Positions 54,142 through 62,719 are shown, counted from the first letter of the stretch. The stretch is DNA of 64,000 nt from Candidatus Eisenbacteria bacterium (GCA_016930695.1 JAFGGD010000012.1:1-64000); one strand, 5' to 3'. Translations and numbers: made by a program. The notes: generated from the letters alone by a model not told the origin.

Positions 54142-55131
54142 TTAGAAATCGAGCAATTTAATGATCTTCGCTTCCTTCACCCGAAGCACGCCGTCGATCT
54201 GGCTCAGGCGCTCCACGATGCGGGGCGTCTTCCCGAAGGCGCCCTTCTCGGAGATGATGCCGATCAGCTTAGAGCCGCCGTCGATGATGTCGCAGAGAAA
54301 AACTTCATCGAGAAAGAAAAAGGTCGTGAAGACTTGCTGGATCGACTCCCGATCGATGTCCACGATCACGTAGGAGCGGGTGCCGGAGAGGCTGGGCATT
54401 TTCTCGAGATCCGCCTCTTTCACCGCTTTGCGGTAGACCTCGATGAAATCGCCCACGTCTCGATCGAGCTTGGGACGCTCCACTCGGGAGAGAGAGACCG
54501 CCTCCACGCCCTTCACGGACGCCACCCGATCGTAGAGGGTCTTCATCTCTTCTTCCGATCCCGCCTGGAGCAGCAGAATGATATCCACGTCGCCGCGGAC
54601 CGCGTCGCAGGAGGCGATTCCCTCCATCCGGTAGAGTTCGCCGTAGATCTCCATGTCTCGGTCCGGCTCGGTGATCCGGAGCGTCACGTAGCCGCTCATG
54701 GTCTCCCGGATCTCTCCCTCCGCCGCGTCCTCCTTGGCCGGCAGGGCGGTGGTGCTTCCCGGAGTCAGCTCGCCGAGCGCCTTCACCAGATCGGAGATTT
54801 CAAAGGGTTTGTCGAGGAAACCCGTGTTGAGTTCCGCAAGCGCGGTCTGCTCGAGCATCTCGTTGCCGAAGCCGGTGATGACCAGCACGGGCAGATCCGG
54901 GAACTCGGCCTTGATCACCTTCAGGATCTTGAGACCGTCGATGTCGGGCATGAAGATGTCCGTGATCAGGTAGCCGTACCCGATCCCCTTCTCCCGCGAC
55001 GCGTGCAACTCGTGGATCGCGGAAATTCCGTCCGGGCAGGCGGTGCAAGTGAACCCCTCCTGGGTCAGACCCACCGTCAGGTTCCGGCGGATTTCCGCCT
55101 CATCGTCGATGATCAGTACTCTTCGACTCAC
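54142..55131 (-). CDS. Response regulator with tandem Lrp/ACT-like domains
   Basis: This 329-residue protein has a receiver at 1-120 (DDE acidic pair, LITDIFMPDIDG phosphoacceptor, Lys in FLDKP). Two Lrp/AsnC RAM-like (ACT) modules follow. One at about 145-220 reads VTLRITEPDRDMEIYGELYR, then MEGIASCDAVRGDVDIILLL. The other at about 247-325 reads SYVIVDIDRESIQQVFTTFF, then QIDGVLRVKEAKIIKLL. No helix-turn-helix is visible, so it may work by protein contact or ligand binding. The GTG at 55131 has GGAGG seven bases upstream. It is the first gene after a strong promoter and leads the NuoE/NuoF/flavoprotein cluster. Confidence 0.85.
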   Translation of the reverse strand: MSRRVLIIDDEAEIRRNLTVGLTQEGFTCTACPDGISAIHELHASREKGIGYGYLITDIFMPDIDGLKILKVIKAEFPDLPVLVITGFGNEMLEQTALAELNTGFLDKPFEISDLVKALGELTPGSTTALPAKEDAAEGEIRETMSGYVTLRITEPDRDMEIYGELYRMEGIASCDAVRGDVDIILLLQAGSEEEMKTLYDRVASVKGVEAVSLSRVERPKLDRDVGDFIEVYRKAVKEADLEKMPSLSGTRSYVIVDIDRESIQQVFTTFFFLDEVFLCDIIDGGSKLIGIISEKGAFGKTPRIVERLSQIDGVLRVKEAKIIKLLDF

Positions 55132-55315
55132 CGGTTTCCTCCTCGTGACGGCGGCATGGCGCCGGCGTTACGGAGACGACTCGTTTCGATCGCACCCCGC
55201 GCTCGGGCGGGTGCGCTCCTTGAGCGGCCCGGGAATTCCGGGGTTGACGGGGCGCCAAGGGGAAAGGCGCGGCGGGACGTGCCGCACCGGACAACGGACG
55301 TGTATCGAGTTCTTA

Positions 55316-55347
55316 ATTCTAGAGGGGGTGGTCGGTTGAGGTCAACC
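55316..55347 (-). promoter_or_regulatory. Promoter with overlapping palindromic operator for the redox cluster
   Basis: On the minus strand TTGACC (55345-55340), 18 bp and TAGAAT (55321-55316, five of six consensus bases) form a good promoter. The -35 box lies inside the palindrome GGTTGA-GG-TCAACC (55334-55347), a candidate operator. The leader to the GTG at 55131 is about 175 nt. The rest of the 387-bp gap 55132-55518 shows only a weak plus-strand promoter candidate, TTTACA-N17-TACCTT (55410-55438). Confidence 0.6.
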
Positions 55348-55518
55348 CGAACCGTGCCTCGATCCGCCGGCGGGCGGGCGGATTAAGCGCGGCGGGGCCG
55401 TCACCCGTCTTTACATTTCGGGGTCACCGCGCTACCTTTGGCGCGGTTCCCGGGGGGCCGGACGGCGGGAGTCCGACCCGGGCGTTTCGGCAAGCGCCTA
55501 CCGAGGGGAGGTCGGTCG

Positions 55519-56256
55519 ATGCGAGAGCAAAAGGGAATGAGGGGCGGACGGCGCGCCGGAGCGGGCGGCCGCCTTCAAGGACGTTTGGGGCTCTCCGGCG
55601 TCTTCCTTCTCGTCGGCCTGGCGATCTTCATCGGGTGCGCCGAGGCGGCCCTCGCGGTGGAACAGGCCGGACCACCGGTCCGGATGGAGCAAACGGAACC
55701 GACCCCGGAAACGGCGGAGATCCCCGCGCGAACGAACAGGGCGTTTTATGGCCTCGCCGGCGTTCTCACTCTCTTTCTCATCTTTCAAGCCTATTTGGGC
55801 CTCTCGGGTCGGAAATGTAGGATCGAGAGGATCGCGGGGCTCCTGGACGCCGCGGCGGACGAACTCGATTTCTATCGAACACGGCTCGGGCGGATCGAAG
55901 GGGAAATCGGCGCCGCGCTGGAGGGTCCACCCGGCGCGCTGGGCGATCTGAACCCGGCCTGCCCCTTCCGGCCCGAATTCCTGGAACGCCTCCGGATCGA
56001 AGCCGCCCTGGACGGAGGAGACCGGAAGGCGGTTCGGGAGTTGGGGGAATGCCACTTCGAACTGAGCCTGATCGGCCGGGACATGGAACGCCTCGGCGGG
56101 GATGGAAATCACTCCCAAGAGGAGTGGCGCCGTCTGCGGGAACGTTTAGAGACGACGCGGCGCCGCCTCCAAAGAACCGGAGGGCGCATCGAGGAACTCG
56201 CCGGGCGGCACCGCTCCCGCCTCCACAGAATCCACTACCGAATCGCCCGAAGCTGA
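55519..56256 (+). CDS. Unknown membrane protein with C-terminal helical domain
   Basis: This 245-residue protein has two hydrophobic helices (about 25-47, GVFLLVGLAIFIGCAEAALA, and about 77-97, FYGLAGVLTLFLIFQAYLGL). A charged helical C-terminus (about 100-245) rich in Glu/Arg is probably coiled coil (EEWRRLRERLETTRRRLQR). The ATG at 55519 has GGGAGGT seven bases upstream. No family was recognised. It stands alone between the redox cluster and the EEP-family gene. The helical part resembles a cytoplasmic docking domain; that is inference. Confidence 0.68.
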   Translation: MREQKGMRGGRRAGAGGRLQGRLGLSGVFLLVGLAIFIGCAEAALAVEQAGPPVRMEQTEPTPETAEIPARTNRAFYGLAGVLTLFLIFQAYLGLSGRKCRIERIAGLLDAAADELDFYRTRLGRIEGEIGAALEGPPGALGDLNPACPFRPEFLERLRIEAALDGGDRKAVRELGECHFELSLIGRDMERLGGDGNHSQEEWRRLRERLETTRRRLQRTGGRIEELAGRHRSRLHRIHYRIARS

Positions 56257-56494
56257 CCTTTCCCCGCGACCGCCTTATCGACCGACCCGGACTAGGCAAT
56301 CCGCCCGAGTCCGGATACAGTTGGGGCGGCCCTCCCACCCGACGAGACCCCTGAGAGGATTCCGACCCGACCGACCGATCCGCCCGCGGGAGCACGGGCT
56401 CCTCCGCCCTCCCGCGGGAAACGCCGCTTCGGCGACGGCGATCGCCCTTTTGGTTCCCGTTCGTCGACGGGCTCCCCCCCCGGCGGCGGGGACA

Positions 56495-56526
56495 GGCCCG
56501 GGATCACCGATCCCGGGCCGTTTTTT
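56495..56526 (+). terminator. Rho-independent terminator
   Basis: A perfect 9-bp stem (GGCCCGGGA at 56495-56503 with 56511-56519) with a seven-base loop is followed by six T. It lies 240 bp past the unknown membrane protein gene; the DNA between (56257-56494) shows no gene. From 56527 to 56642 there is an AT-rich patch (TTATTATTTAAC near 56595) that may be the next promoter. Confidence 0.8.
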
Positions 56527-56642
56527 CACTCCACCGGACCCCTTCCGTGCGGTTTTCGCGAGTAGAAAATCGTACCTTTTAGCGCCGGAAAGTGTTATTA
56601 TTTAACAAGAAGCACGGCTTTCCCCCGATGAGGTATCCGTCG

Positions 56643-57887
56643 ATGAAGCGCATTCTGCCCGTTTTGCTTCTCGCCTTCGTCGTCACGATCGCGAGCGCGG
56701 AAGAGATCACCTTCGTTTCCTGGAACATCCTCAATTTCCCCGGCAGCACGGGGGCGATCCGGGAACCGGAGTTCCGCACCGTTCTCTCTACGATCGGCCC
56801 GGACGTCGTCGTCGCCGAGGAGGTGCTCGGGACGAACGGGCGGGACGACTTTCTGGACCACGTGCTGAACACCCTCGAGCCGGGCGCATGGGCGGCCGGT
56901 TTCTTTCACGACGGCTACGACACGGACCGCGCCCTCTTCTACCGGATCGGCGCGGTGGAGGTGCTGGACGGCGGCTGGTTGGACACGGCGCTCCGGGACA
57001 TCGACTGGTGGCTCCTCCGGCTTCCCCAATCGGGGGAAACATTCCGGGTCTACGTGATGCACCTCAAGGCGAGCACGGGATCGGACAACGAACAGAAGCG
57101 ACTCGCCGAGGTGACGATCCTGCGCAACAACCTGGACACTTTGGACGCCAGTCTTCCGGTCCTGGTAGCGGGCGATCTGAACATCTACGGCGCTTCCGAA
57201 CCGGCCTATCAGAAACTACTCGAGTCCGGCGTGGGGCAATTGCACGACCCGATCGAGCAGCCCGGCGAGTGGCACGACAACGCGTCTTTCGCGGCGATCC
57301 ACACCCAGAGCCCACGCACCTCCTCCTTCGGCGGCGGGGCCACCGGCGGGATGGACGACCGCTTCGACCAGATCCTGGTCACCGACGACCTGCTGAACGA
57401 TTCGGGAATCGAGCTGCTCCCCGCCAGCTACACCGCCTACGGGAACGACGGCGCCCATTTCAACACCTCTCTCATCAATGGACCGAACGGGGTCGTCCCC
57501 GATTCGGTCGCCGAGGCGATCCATGCGGCGAGCGATCACCTGCCGATGATCGTGACGATCTCCGCCCCGGTGGGGACCGCGGTCGCCGGACCGGTCCCGG
57601 TTCGGGAAACACGCCTCGCGGCGGCCCCCAATCCCTTCAATCCCAGCACCCGAATCACCTTCCTCCTTCCGGAGAGTGCCGACGGCGGCCCCCTCTCGCT
57701 GCTCGTCTACGAACCGTCGGGACGGCGGGTCCGCACCCTTCTGGAAGGTCCGGCCCGGGCGGGCGAGGGGGACACGGCCTGGGACGGCACCGACGACCGG
57801 GGACGCCCCGTGTCGAGCGGCGTCTACATCCTCCGCCTGCTCTGGAACGGCGGGAGCCAGAGCGGAAGGTTGGTCCTCGTCCGGTAA
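56643..57887 (+). CDS. Secreted endonuclease/exonuclease/phosphatase-family protein with FlgD-like tail
   Basis: This 414-residue protein has a signal peptide (ILPVLLLAFVVTIASAEE). An EEP-family domain (about 20-310) has the metal and catalytic motifs FVSWNILNF, DVVVAEEVLG, VMHLKAS, VLVAGDLNIYG, DRFDQILV and ASDHLPMIV. A sorting tail follows (APNPFNPSTRITF ... SSGVYILRLLWNG). The ATG at 56643 is preferred because GAGGT lies nine bases before it; an in-frame ATG at 56628 and a GTG at 56592 lack a site. It is likely a surface or extracellular nuclease or phosphodiesterase, perhaps for scavenging phosphate or DNA. Confidence 0.9.
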   Translation: MKRILPVLLLAFVVTIASAEEITFVSWNILNFPGSTGAIREPEFRTVLSTIGPDVVVAEEVLGTNGRDDFLDHVLNTLEPGAWAAGFFHDGYDTDRALFYRIGAVEVLDGGWLDTALRDIDWWLLRLPQSGETFRVYVMHLKASTGSDNEQKRLAEVTILRNNLDTLDASLPVLVAGDLNIYGASEPAYQKLLESGVGQLHDPIEQPGEWHDNASFAAIHTQSPRTSSFGGGATGGMDDRFDQILVTDDLLNDSGIELLPASYTAYGNDGAHFNTSLINGPNGVVPDSVAEAIHAASDHLPMIVTISAPVGTAVAGPVPVRETRLAAAPNPFNPSTRITFLLPESADGGPLSLLVYEPSGRRVRTLLEGPARAGEGDTAWDGTDDRGRPVSSGVYILRLLWNGGSQSGRLVLVR

Positions 57888-57944
57888 AACGCCGGCGGGA
57901 GCGGGCGCACGCCGCCGGCACTATCCCCCCGGCGGCTTTCCGTG

Positions 57945-57950
57945 TATAAT
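57945..57950 (+). promoter_or_regulatory. Consensus -10 box before the beta-helix gene
   Basis: A perfect TATAAT lies 68 bp upstream of the ATG at 58018. The -35 region (near 57922) is poor, so an activator may be needed. Confidence 0.4.
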
Positions 57951-58017
57951 AGAGGCGATTCGTAGATATCTCCCGGCACTCCCTCGCCATCGTTCACACA
58001 ACACGAAGAGGTGCGAT

Positions 58018-59607
58018 ATGCGTTTGCGCGCGTCCCTGTCACTCGCGGCCTGTCTGCTTCTCGCGACTTCCGCCGCCGCTTCCAACCACACCGTGCTGCC
58101 CGACGGCATGGGAGACTTCCCGACGATCCAGGCGGCGATCGACGCCGCTCAACCGGGCGACACCGTTTCCCTGGGGAACGGCGTGTTCACCGGGGCGGGG
58201 AACCACCGCCTCCACGTGAACGGCAAGGCGATCACGATCCGGTCCGCCGCGGGCGATCCCGACCTCTGCGAGATCGATTGCGCCGGCGACGGCCGCTCCT
58301 TCTTCTTCGCCTTCGGCGAGGGCCCGGGCACGTTGATCGAGGGAATCACCATGCGGAACGGCGTGGTGCGCTACCCGGATTACGGCGGAGGCGCGATTTA
58401 CATCTATCAAGCGACGCCGACGATCCGGAACTGCGCCTTCGAGAACAACTACGCCTCCGCGCAAACCAGGGATCAGGGCTTCGGAACCGGCGGGGCGATC
58501 TATATCGACAGTGCGGAACCGCTGATCGAGGAGTGCGTCTTCACCGGAAACATCGCCGACTACGACGGCGGCGCCGTGCGGTGCGCGTACTTCGCCTCCC
58601 CCGTCATCAACGGCTGCGTCTTCTCCGACAACGAAGCCTCCGGCGGCGGCGGCGGCGTCTCCATCGACGAGAACTCCTCGCCGATCCTCTCGGACTGCTT
58701 CTTCAACGGCAACAGCGCGCAATACGCCGGCGCGATCGAGGTGGATCGCCTCTCCTCCCCCGAGATCTACAACTGCGAGTTCCACGAGAACACGGCCGCC
58801 GGGGCGGGCGGCGCGCTTTCCATCTACTACACCTCCAATCCCGTTCTGCAGGGATGCCTCTTCGCCGGGAACCGGGCAACCGGAGGCGGCGCGATCTACA
58901 GCGGATACTTCTCCGAACCGACGATTCGATTCTGCACCTTCTACGGCAACGAGGGAACGAACCTCGCCTCCTCGATCTACTGCTACTACTACAGCACGGT
59001 GACGGTGGAGAACTCGATCCTGGCGGGCGGCGCGAGCGGCGGCTCGGTTCATTGCCTCGACGGCGGCTCGATCGTTCTCTCCTGCGCCGACGTCTGGGGG
59101 AACACGGGCGGCGACTGGATCGGCTGCATCGCCGGCCAGCTCGGCTCGGACGGCAACTTCAGCGAAGACCCGCTGTTCTGCGATATCGCCGGAGGGAACT
59201 TCCGGGTGGCTGAAACCTCCCCCTGCGCCGCGTCGAACTCGCCGGCGGGATGCGGAACCATCGGCCTCGGCGAAGGCTGCGTCAACGTCGGCGTGGACCA
59301 GGCGGAGGGGAACGCGCCTCGAAGCCTGCGCCTGGTAGGCAATGCGCCCAACCCCTTCAATCCGACGACGACGATCCGCTACATCGTCCCCGAGGACGGC
59401 TCGGAGGCGTCGGTTCGCCTGACGATCCACGACCTCTCCGGGCGCCTGGTTCGCACTCTCGTGGACGAGCCCCGCGGCGCCGGCGAGCACCGGGAGGTGT
59501 GGAACGGCGCGAACGACCGGGGAGAGCCGGTCGCGAGCGGAATCTACTTCAGCCGTCTTCTGCGCGGCGGGGAAAGCCGGACCGGCCGCATGGTTCTGGT
59601 GCGGTAA
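58018..59607 (+). CDS. Secreted parallel beta-helix protein with FlgD-like tail
   Basis: This 529-residue protein has a signal peptide (LAACLLLATSAAAS). A right-handed beta-helix opens with VLPDGMGDFPTIQAAIDAAQ and has turns such as GGGAIYIYQATPTIRNCAFE, GGAVRCAYFASPVINGCVFS and GGALSIYYTSNPVLQGCLFA. A sorting tail follows (GNAPNPFNPTTTIRYIV ... SGIYFSRLLRGG). The domain opening and tail match the beta-helix protein at 37288, so the two are paralogues. AGAGG precedes the ATG. No catalytic residues stand out; it is a likely surface polysaccharide-interacting protein. Confidence 0.88.
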   Translation: MRLRASLSLAACLLLATSAAASNHTVLPDGMGDFPTIQAAIDAAQPGDTVSLGNGVFTGAGNHRLHVNGKAITIRSAAGDPDLCEIDCAGDGRSFFFAFGEGPGTLIEGITMRNGVVRYPDYGGGAIYIYQATPTIRNCAFENNYASAQTRDQGFGTGGAIYIDSAEPLIEECVFTGNIADYDGGAVRCAYFASPVINGCVFSDNEASGGGGGVSIDENSSPILSDCFFNGNSAQYAGAIEVDRLSSPEIYNCEFHENTAAGAGGALSIYYTSNPVLQGCLFAGNRATGGGAIYSGYFSEPTIRFCTFYGNEGTNLASSIYCYYYSTVTVENSILAGGASGGSVHCLDGGSIVLSCADVWGNTGGDWIGCIAGQLGSDGNFSEDPLFCDIAGGNFRVAETSPCAASNSPAGCGTIGLGEGCVNVGVDQAEGNAPRSLRLVGNAPNPFNPTTTIRYIVPEDGSEASVRLTIHDLSGRLVRTLVDEPRGAGEHREVWNGANDRGEPVASGIYFSRLLRGGESRTGRMVLVR

Positions 59608-59632
59608 TTTTACTTTTCGTGTAAACATCATG

Positions 59633-59661
59633 GGCCCGGGGTTCACGCCCCGGGCCTTTTT
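59633..59661 (+). terminator. Rho-independent terminator
   Basis: A perfect 9-bp stem (GGCCCGGGG at 59633-59641 with 59648-59656) with loop TTCACG is followed by five T, 26 bp after the beta-helix stop. It is nearly the same sequence as the terminator at 44329-44363. Confidence 0.9.
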
Positions 59662-59774
59662 CATGCGTGCACGCCGCGGAAAAGCACGCGGCGCGGCCCC
59701 GCCCCTGTTACAATCCTCCGAAAGCGGGGTCCGTTCCCCCGGCGCGGCGGATCGGGAGAGGAGAAGAGAGAGAG

Positions 59775-60587
59775 ATGTCTTCGCCGGCTTCGATGGAAGA
59801 GATCGATTGGAACGCGATCTACCGGCGCGAGCTCGCGGCTTCGGGTTTCGCCCGGAAAAGCGCCGAGGAATGGAGCCGCCGCGCCGGGATCATGGCGGAC
59901 CGATGGTCGTCCGATAGCGATTACGTGCGGGACTTCGCCGGCCGGATGAATCTCGATGGATGCGCGTCGATGTTGGACGTGGGTTGCGGAACGGGCGACC
60001 TGCTCCTCTTCCTCGCCCCTCGCCTGGAGAAACTGTACGGGATCGACTTCTCTCCCGGCATGCTGGAACGAGCGGAAAAGAAGATCCGCGAGAAGGGCGC
60101 GACGAACATTTCTCTGGAACGCCTCTCCTGGACGGACGACTGGAGTTCCCTCCCCCCCGTGGACATCGTCACGGCGTCCCGTTCCTTCTCCGTCGCCGAC
60201 GCCCGGGACGCCCTATCCCGGATGCACCGGCAGGCCTCGCGCCGGGTCTACATGACCTATCTTGCCGGCGGCTCCTTTCTCGACGAATCCATCCTCTCCG
60301 CCCTCGGACGGCGGGCGGCGCCCCGCCCCGACTACATCATCCTCGTAAACATCCTCCATCAGATGGGGATACGCGCGTCCGTCGATTTCATCCCCGGTCC
60401 ATCCGACTCGATCGTCTCTCCCTCCCTCGACGACCTCGTGCGCCGCGTCACATGGAGCCTGGGGTCGATCGACGAGCGAGAAGAATGCGCCCTCGCGCTC
60501 TATTACGACACCCTTCCCCGGGTCGAAGCGGGAGCGCTCCTTCCCCGGGCGCGTCGCGAATGGGCTTGGATCGCATGGGAAAAATGA
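59775..60587 (+). CDS. Class I SAM-dependent methyltransferase
   Basis: This 270-residue protein has a Rossmann methyltransferase core: MLDVGCGTGDLLLFLAPRLE (motif I), YGIDFSPGMLERAEKK (motif II), VDIVTASRSFSV and VYMTYLAGGSF. The C-terminal block PDYIILVNILHQMGI is, as I recall, typical of an uncharacterised group of deltaproteobacterial-type methyltransferases. The substrate is unknown. Its ATG has purine-rich GAGAGGAGAAG upstream. Its stop overlaps the next gene by four bases (ATGA). Confidence 0.85.
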   Translation: MSSPASMEEIDWNAIYRRELAASGFARKSAEEWSRRAGIMADRWSSDSDYVRDFAGRMNLDGCASMLDVGCGTGDLLLFLAPRLEKLYGIDFSPGMLERAEKKIREKGATNISLERLSWTDDWSSLPPVDIVTASRSFSVADARDALSRMHRQASRRVYMTYLAGGSFLDESILSALGRRAAPRPDYIILVNILHQMGIRASVDFIPGPSDSIVSPSLDDLVRRVTWSLGSIDEREECALALYYDTLPRVEAGALLPRARREWAWIAWEK

Positions 60588-61618
60588 CGGAGAAGCCGAT
60601 TCCGCTCGTTCCCGACCGCGGGGCGGCCGTTCAGCGGCTGACCGCGCTCTGGGCGCTCAACGAATCCGGACTGGGCGGCGTCGTGCACGCACTGAAGATC
60701 CCCTTCACGGGCATTCTGGTCGGAGGAACGGCGATTCTGATCATCACGTTGATCGCGTTCTTCGCGGAGCACAAGGCGCGGGCCGTGCTGCGGGCCCTGG
60801 TGTTCGTGATCGTGATCAAAGCCGCCGCCGCGCCCCACACGCCCCTGCCCGCGTATTTCGCCGTCGCCTTCCAGGGGCTCGCCGGGGCGCTCCTCTTCTC
60901 CCTGCTGCCGGGAACGAGGCTCCCCGCCATGCTCCTCGCCGTCACCGGACTGCTCGAAGGAGCGGCGCAAAAGCTGATCGTCATGACGATCGTCTTCGGC
61001 GGATCCCTCTGGCGTTCCCTGGACCTGGTCGGCCGCCACGTCGCCTCCACCCTCCATCTCTCCGTCCCCGAGGAGTACCGTTTCAGCGGCCTCGTCATCG
61101 GCGCCCTTCTGGCCTATCACCTGGCCGGCGGCGTTTTGATCGGAGCGATCGCGGGAGGCCTGCCGGATCGCCTCCTTCGCGAACTGGAAAAGCCCATGCC
61201 GGCGGCGGCCGGAGACGCCGAAGAGAGAACGGGAGCCGCGCGCCCCTCGCAGGGAAAGCGGTGGAGGAAACGAATCCTTCATTGGTCCTTCCTCCTCCTC
61301 TTCATCCTTCTCGTTCTCGCGTTCCTCGGCTCCGAAGGCGGCCTTCTTCACCGCCTCCTCCGGCCGATCCTGCGCACGGCGGTCGCCCTCGGGGTCTGGT
61401 TTCTCTTCGTCGCCCCGCTTTTCCGTCTCGCCCTCTCCCGCCTCCGGAACAGACAGATGAGCCGTCACGCCCGGGAAATCGACGACATGCAACGCCTCCT
61501 CCCCCGCCTTCGCGTTCTCGCGGGCGTCGCCTGGCGGGAGACGAGGGGAAGCCGCGCGTCGCGCCGCTGGCCGGACTTCCTGATCCGCCTCGCGGCGCGG
61601 GCGCTCACGGAAACATGA
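60584..61618 (+). CDS. Multi-pass membrane protein of unknown family
   Basis: This 344-residue membrane protein has about five helices in the first 220 residues, a soluble loop (about 200-228) and two or three further helices. The N-terminal motif ALWALNESGLGGVVHALKIP, followed by FTGILVGGTAI, and VIKAAAAPHTPLPAYFAVAF with EGAAQKLIVMTIVFG, look conserved and specific. I cannot name the family; an ECF-type substrate-binding subunit is one alternative. The ATG overlaps the methyltransferase stop and the stop overlaps the NTPase ATG, so the three proteins are made together. Confidence 0.78.
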   Translation: MTEKPIPLVPDRGAAVQRLTALWALNESGLGGVVHALKIPFTGILVGGTAILIITLIAFFAEHKARAVLRALVFVIVIKAAAAPHTPLPAYFAVAFQGLAGALLFSLLPGTRLPAMLLAVTGLLEGAAQKLIVMTIVFGGSLWRSLDLVGRHVASTLHLSVPEEYRFSGLVIGALLAYHLAGGVLIGAIAGGLPDRLLRELEKPMPAAAGDAEERTGAARPSQGKRWRKRILHWSFLLLFILLVLAFLGSEGGLLHRLLRPILRTAVALGVWFLFVAPLFRLALSRLRNRQMSRHAREIDDMQRLLPRLRVLAGVAWRETRGSRASRRWPDFLIRLAARALTET

Positions 61619-62166
61619 GGATCCTTCTCACAGGCGAAATCGGCTCCGGCAAGAGCACCGTGGTGCGGGAGGTGCTGCGTCTCGCGGCATTCGAGCGCGT
61701 CACCGGCCTCTTCTCCCGCCGGGTGGACGAGCGGGACGGTTCGCGCGGCTACCGGCTCGTCTCCTCGCTCGACGGCCGGGAGATGCGGTTCGCCTTCCCG
61801 AAAAGCGGCCCGGACGACGGTCCGGGAAAATTCCGCATCGACCGGGAGGTCTTCGATCGCTTCGGCGCGGAAGTCCTACGGGCGGCGGCTCGCGACGCCG
61901 ATTCTCCGCTGGTGATCGACGAGTTGGGGATCTTCGAACGGGGCGCCTCCGCGTACGTGGAGGCGGTGGGGGAGTGCGTCGCCCGCAAGCGGGACGCTCT
62001 CGTCGTCGTGCAGGAGAGGGCTCGGGATTTCTGGACGCCGATCCTTAGGACCGAAGAGTTCGACCGATGCGCGGAGGTGACGCTCCGGAACCGGGACGGG
62101 TTGCCCATCACGCTGGCGGAGCTTTTTTCTCGCCCGGGCGGCGGGGAGCGTCCGGGAAACCGGTGA
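61615..62166 (+). CDS. THEP1-like P-loop NTPase
   Basis: This 183-residue NTPase has Walker A GEIGSGKST (residues 7-15), the family's TGLFSRRVDERDGSRGYRLV stretch and Walker B LVIDELGIFERG. Length and order match the nucleoside-triphosphatase/THEP1 family, with the usual ENE replaced by DELG. The substrate nucleotide is unknown. It is the third gene of the ATGA-linked operon and probably powers or regulates the membrane partner. Confidence 0.85.
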   Translation: MRILLTGEIGSGKSTVVREVLRLAAFERVTGLFSRRVDERDGSRGYRLVSSLDGREMRFAFPKSGPDDGPGKFRIDREVFDRFGAEVLRAAARDADSPLVIDELGIFERGASAYVEAVGECVARKRDALVVVQERARDFWTPILRTEEFDRCAEVTLRNRDGLPITLAELFSRPGGGERPGNR

Positions 62167-62257
62167 GGGCGGGAGAGCGCCCCCCCGCGGAGAGAGGAGA
62201 CCGCCCGCTCCGATCGTTTCACGCGCCGTGGGACCCGCGCGCCGCGCGCGAGGGATC

Positions 62258-62719
62258 CTACAGCACCATCCAGCGACGCTCCATTTTACCGAGCACCTTA
62301 TCCACGGCGCGGAGTGGGATCGCCACGCGGACTTTTTCCCCCGTGTCGCGGACGTTGATGATGAGCCTGTCCCCCTCCTTGGAGATGCGCACCGTCTCCC
62401 GGCCGTCCCGCACGTCGACCAGCACGCAATCCGGAATATCACGCAGTTCGCCGCAGGCCCGGCGCGCGATGGTGAGATAGGGGATCGTCTCGCTGTCGAT
62501 CTCCTCGTAAACCTCGCTCGGGAGAAAATTGAGGCCGAGGATGAGAAACGCCGCGGGGACCTCGATCTCCAGGTTCGCGCCGCCCGACCCGCTCTCGTCG
62601 ACCATCACCTCGATCATCCCCACGCCGCCCAGATTGACGACCAGCGCCGCGCCGGTCAGCGAAAAGAGCGCGATCACCGCCGCGGATATCCAAAGCGCCT
62701 TCCGGTCTCTCGATTTCAT
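62258..62719 (-). CDS. Small membrane-anchored protein, paralogue of the upstream gene
   Basis: This 153-residue protein has an N-terminal anchor (ALWISAAVIALFSLTGAALV). The C-terminal half carries VDVRDGRETVRISKEG, then DRLIINVRDTGEKVRVAIPL and RAVDKVL. The same DGRETVRI-type strand followed by VPLxxVxxVL occurs in the neighbour at 62729, so the two are diverged paralogues. AGGAGAGG overlaps the neighbour's stop; the gap is 9 bp, so they are one operon. The function is unknown. Confidence 0.72.
   Translation of the reverse strand: MKSRDRKALWISAAVIALFSLTGAALVVNLGGVGMIEVMVDESGSGGANLEIEVPAAFLILGLNFLPSEVYEEIDSETIPYLTIARRACGELRDIPDCVLVDVRDGRETVRISKEGDRLIINVRDTGEKVRVAIPLRAVDKVLGKMERRWMVL

Noticed and set aside
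47847-55131. Formate dehydrogenase or [FeFe]-hydrogenase
   Set aside because: There is no H-cluster domain and no Cys/Sec at the formate site; the GltD/NfnB-like module points to NADPH chemistry instead.
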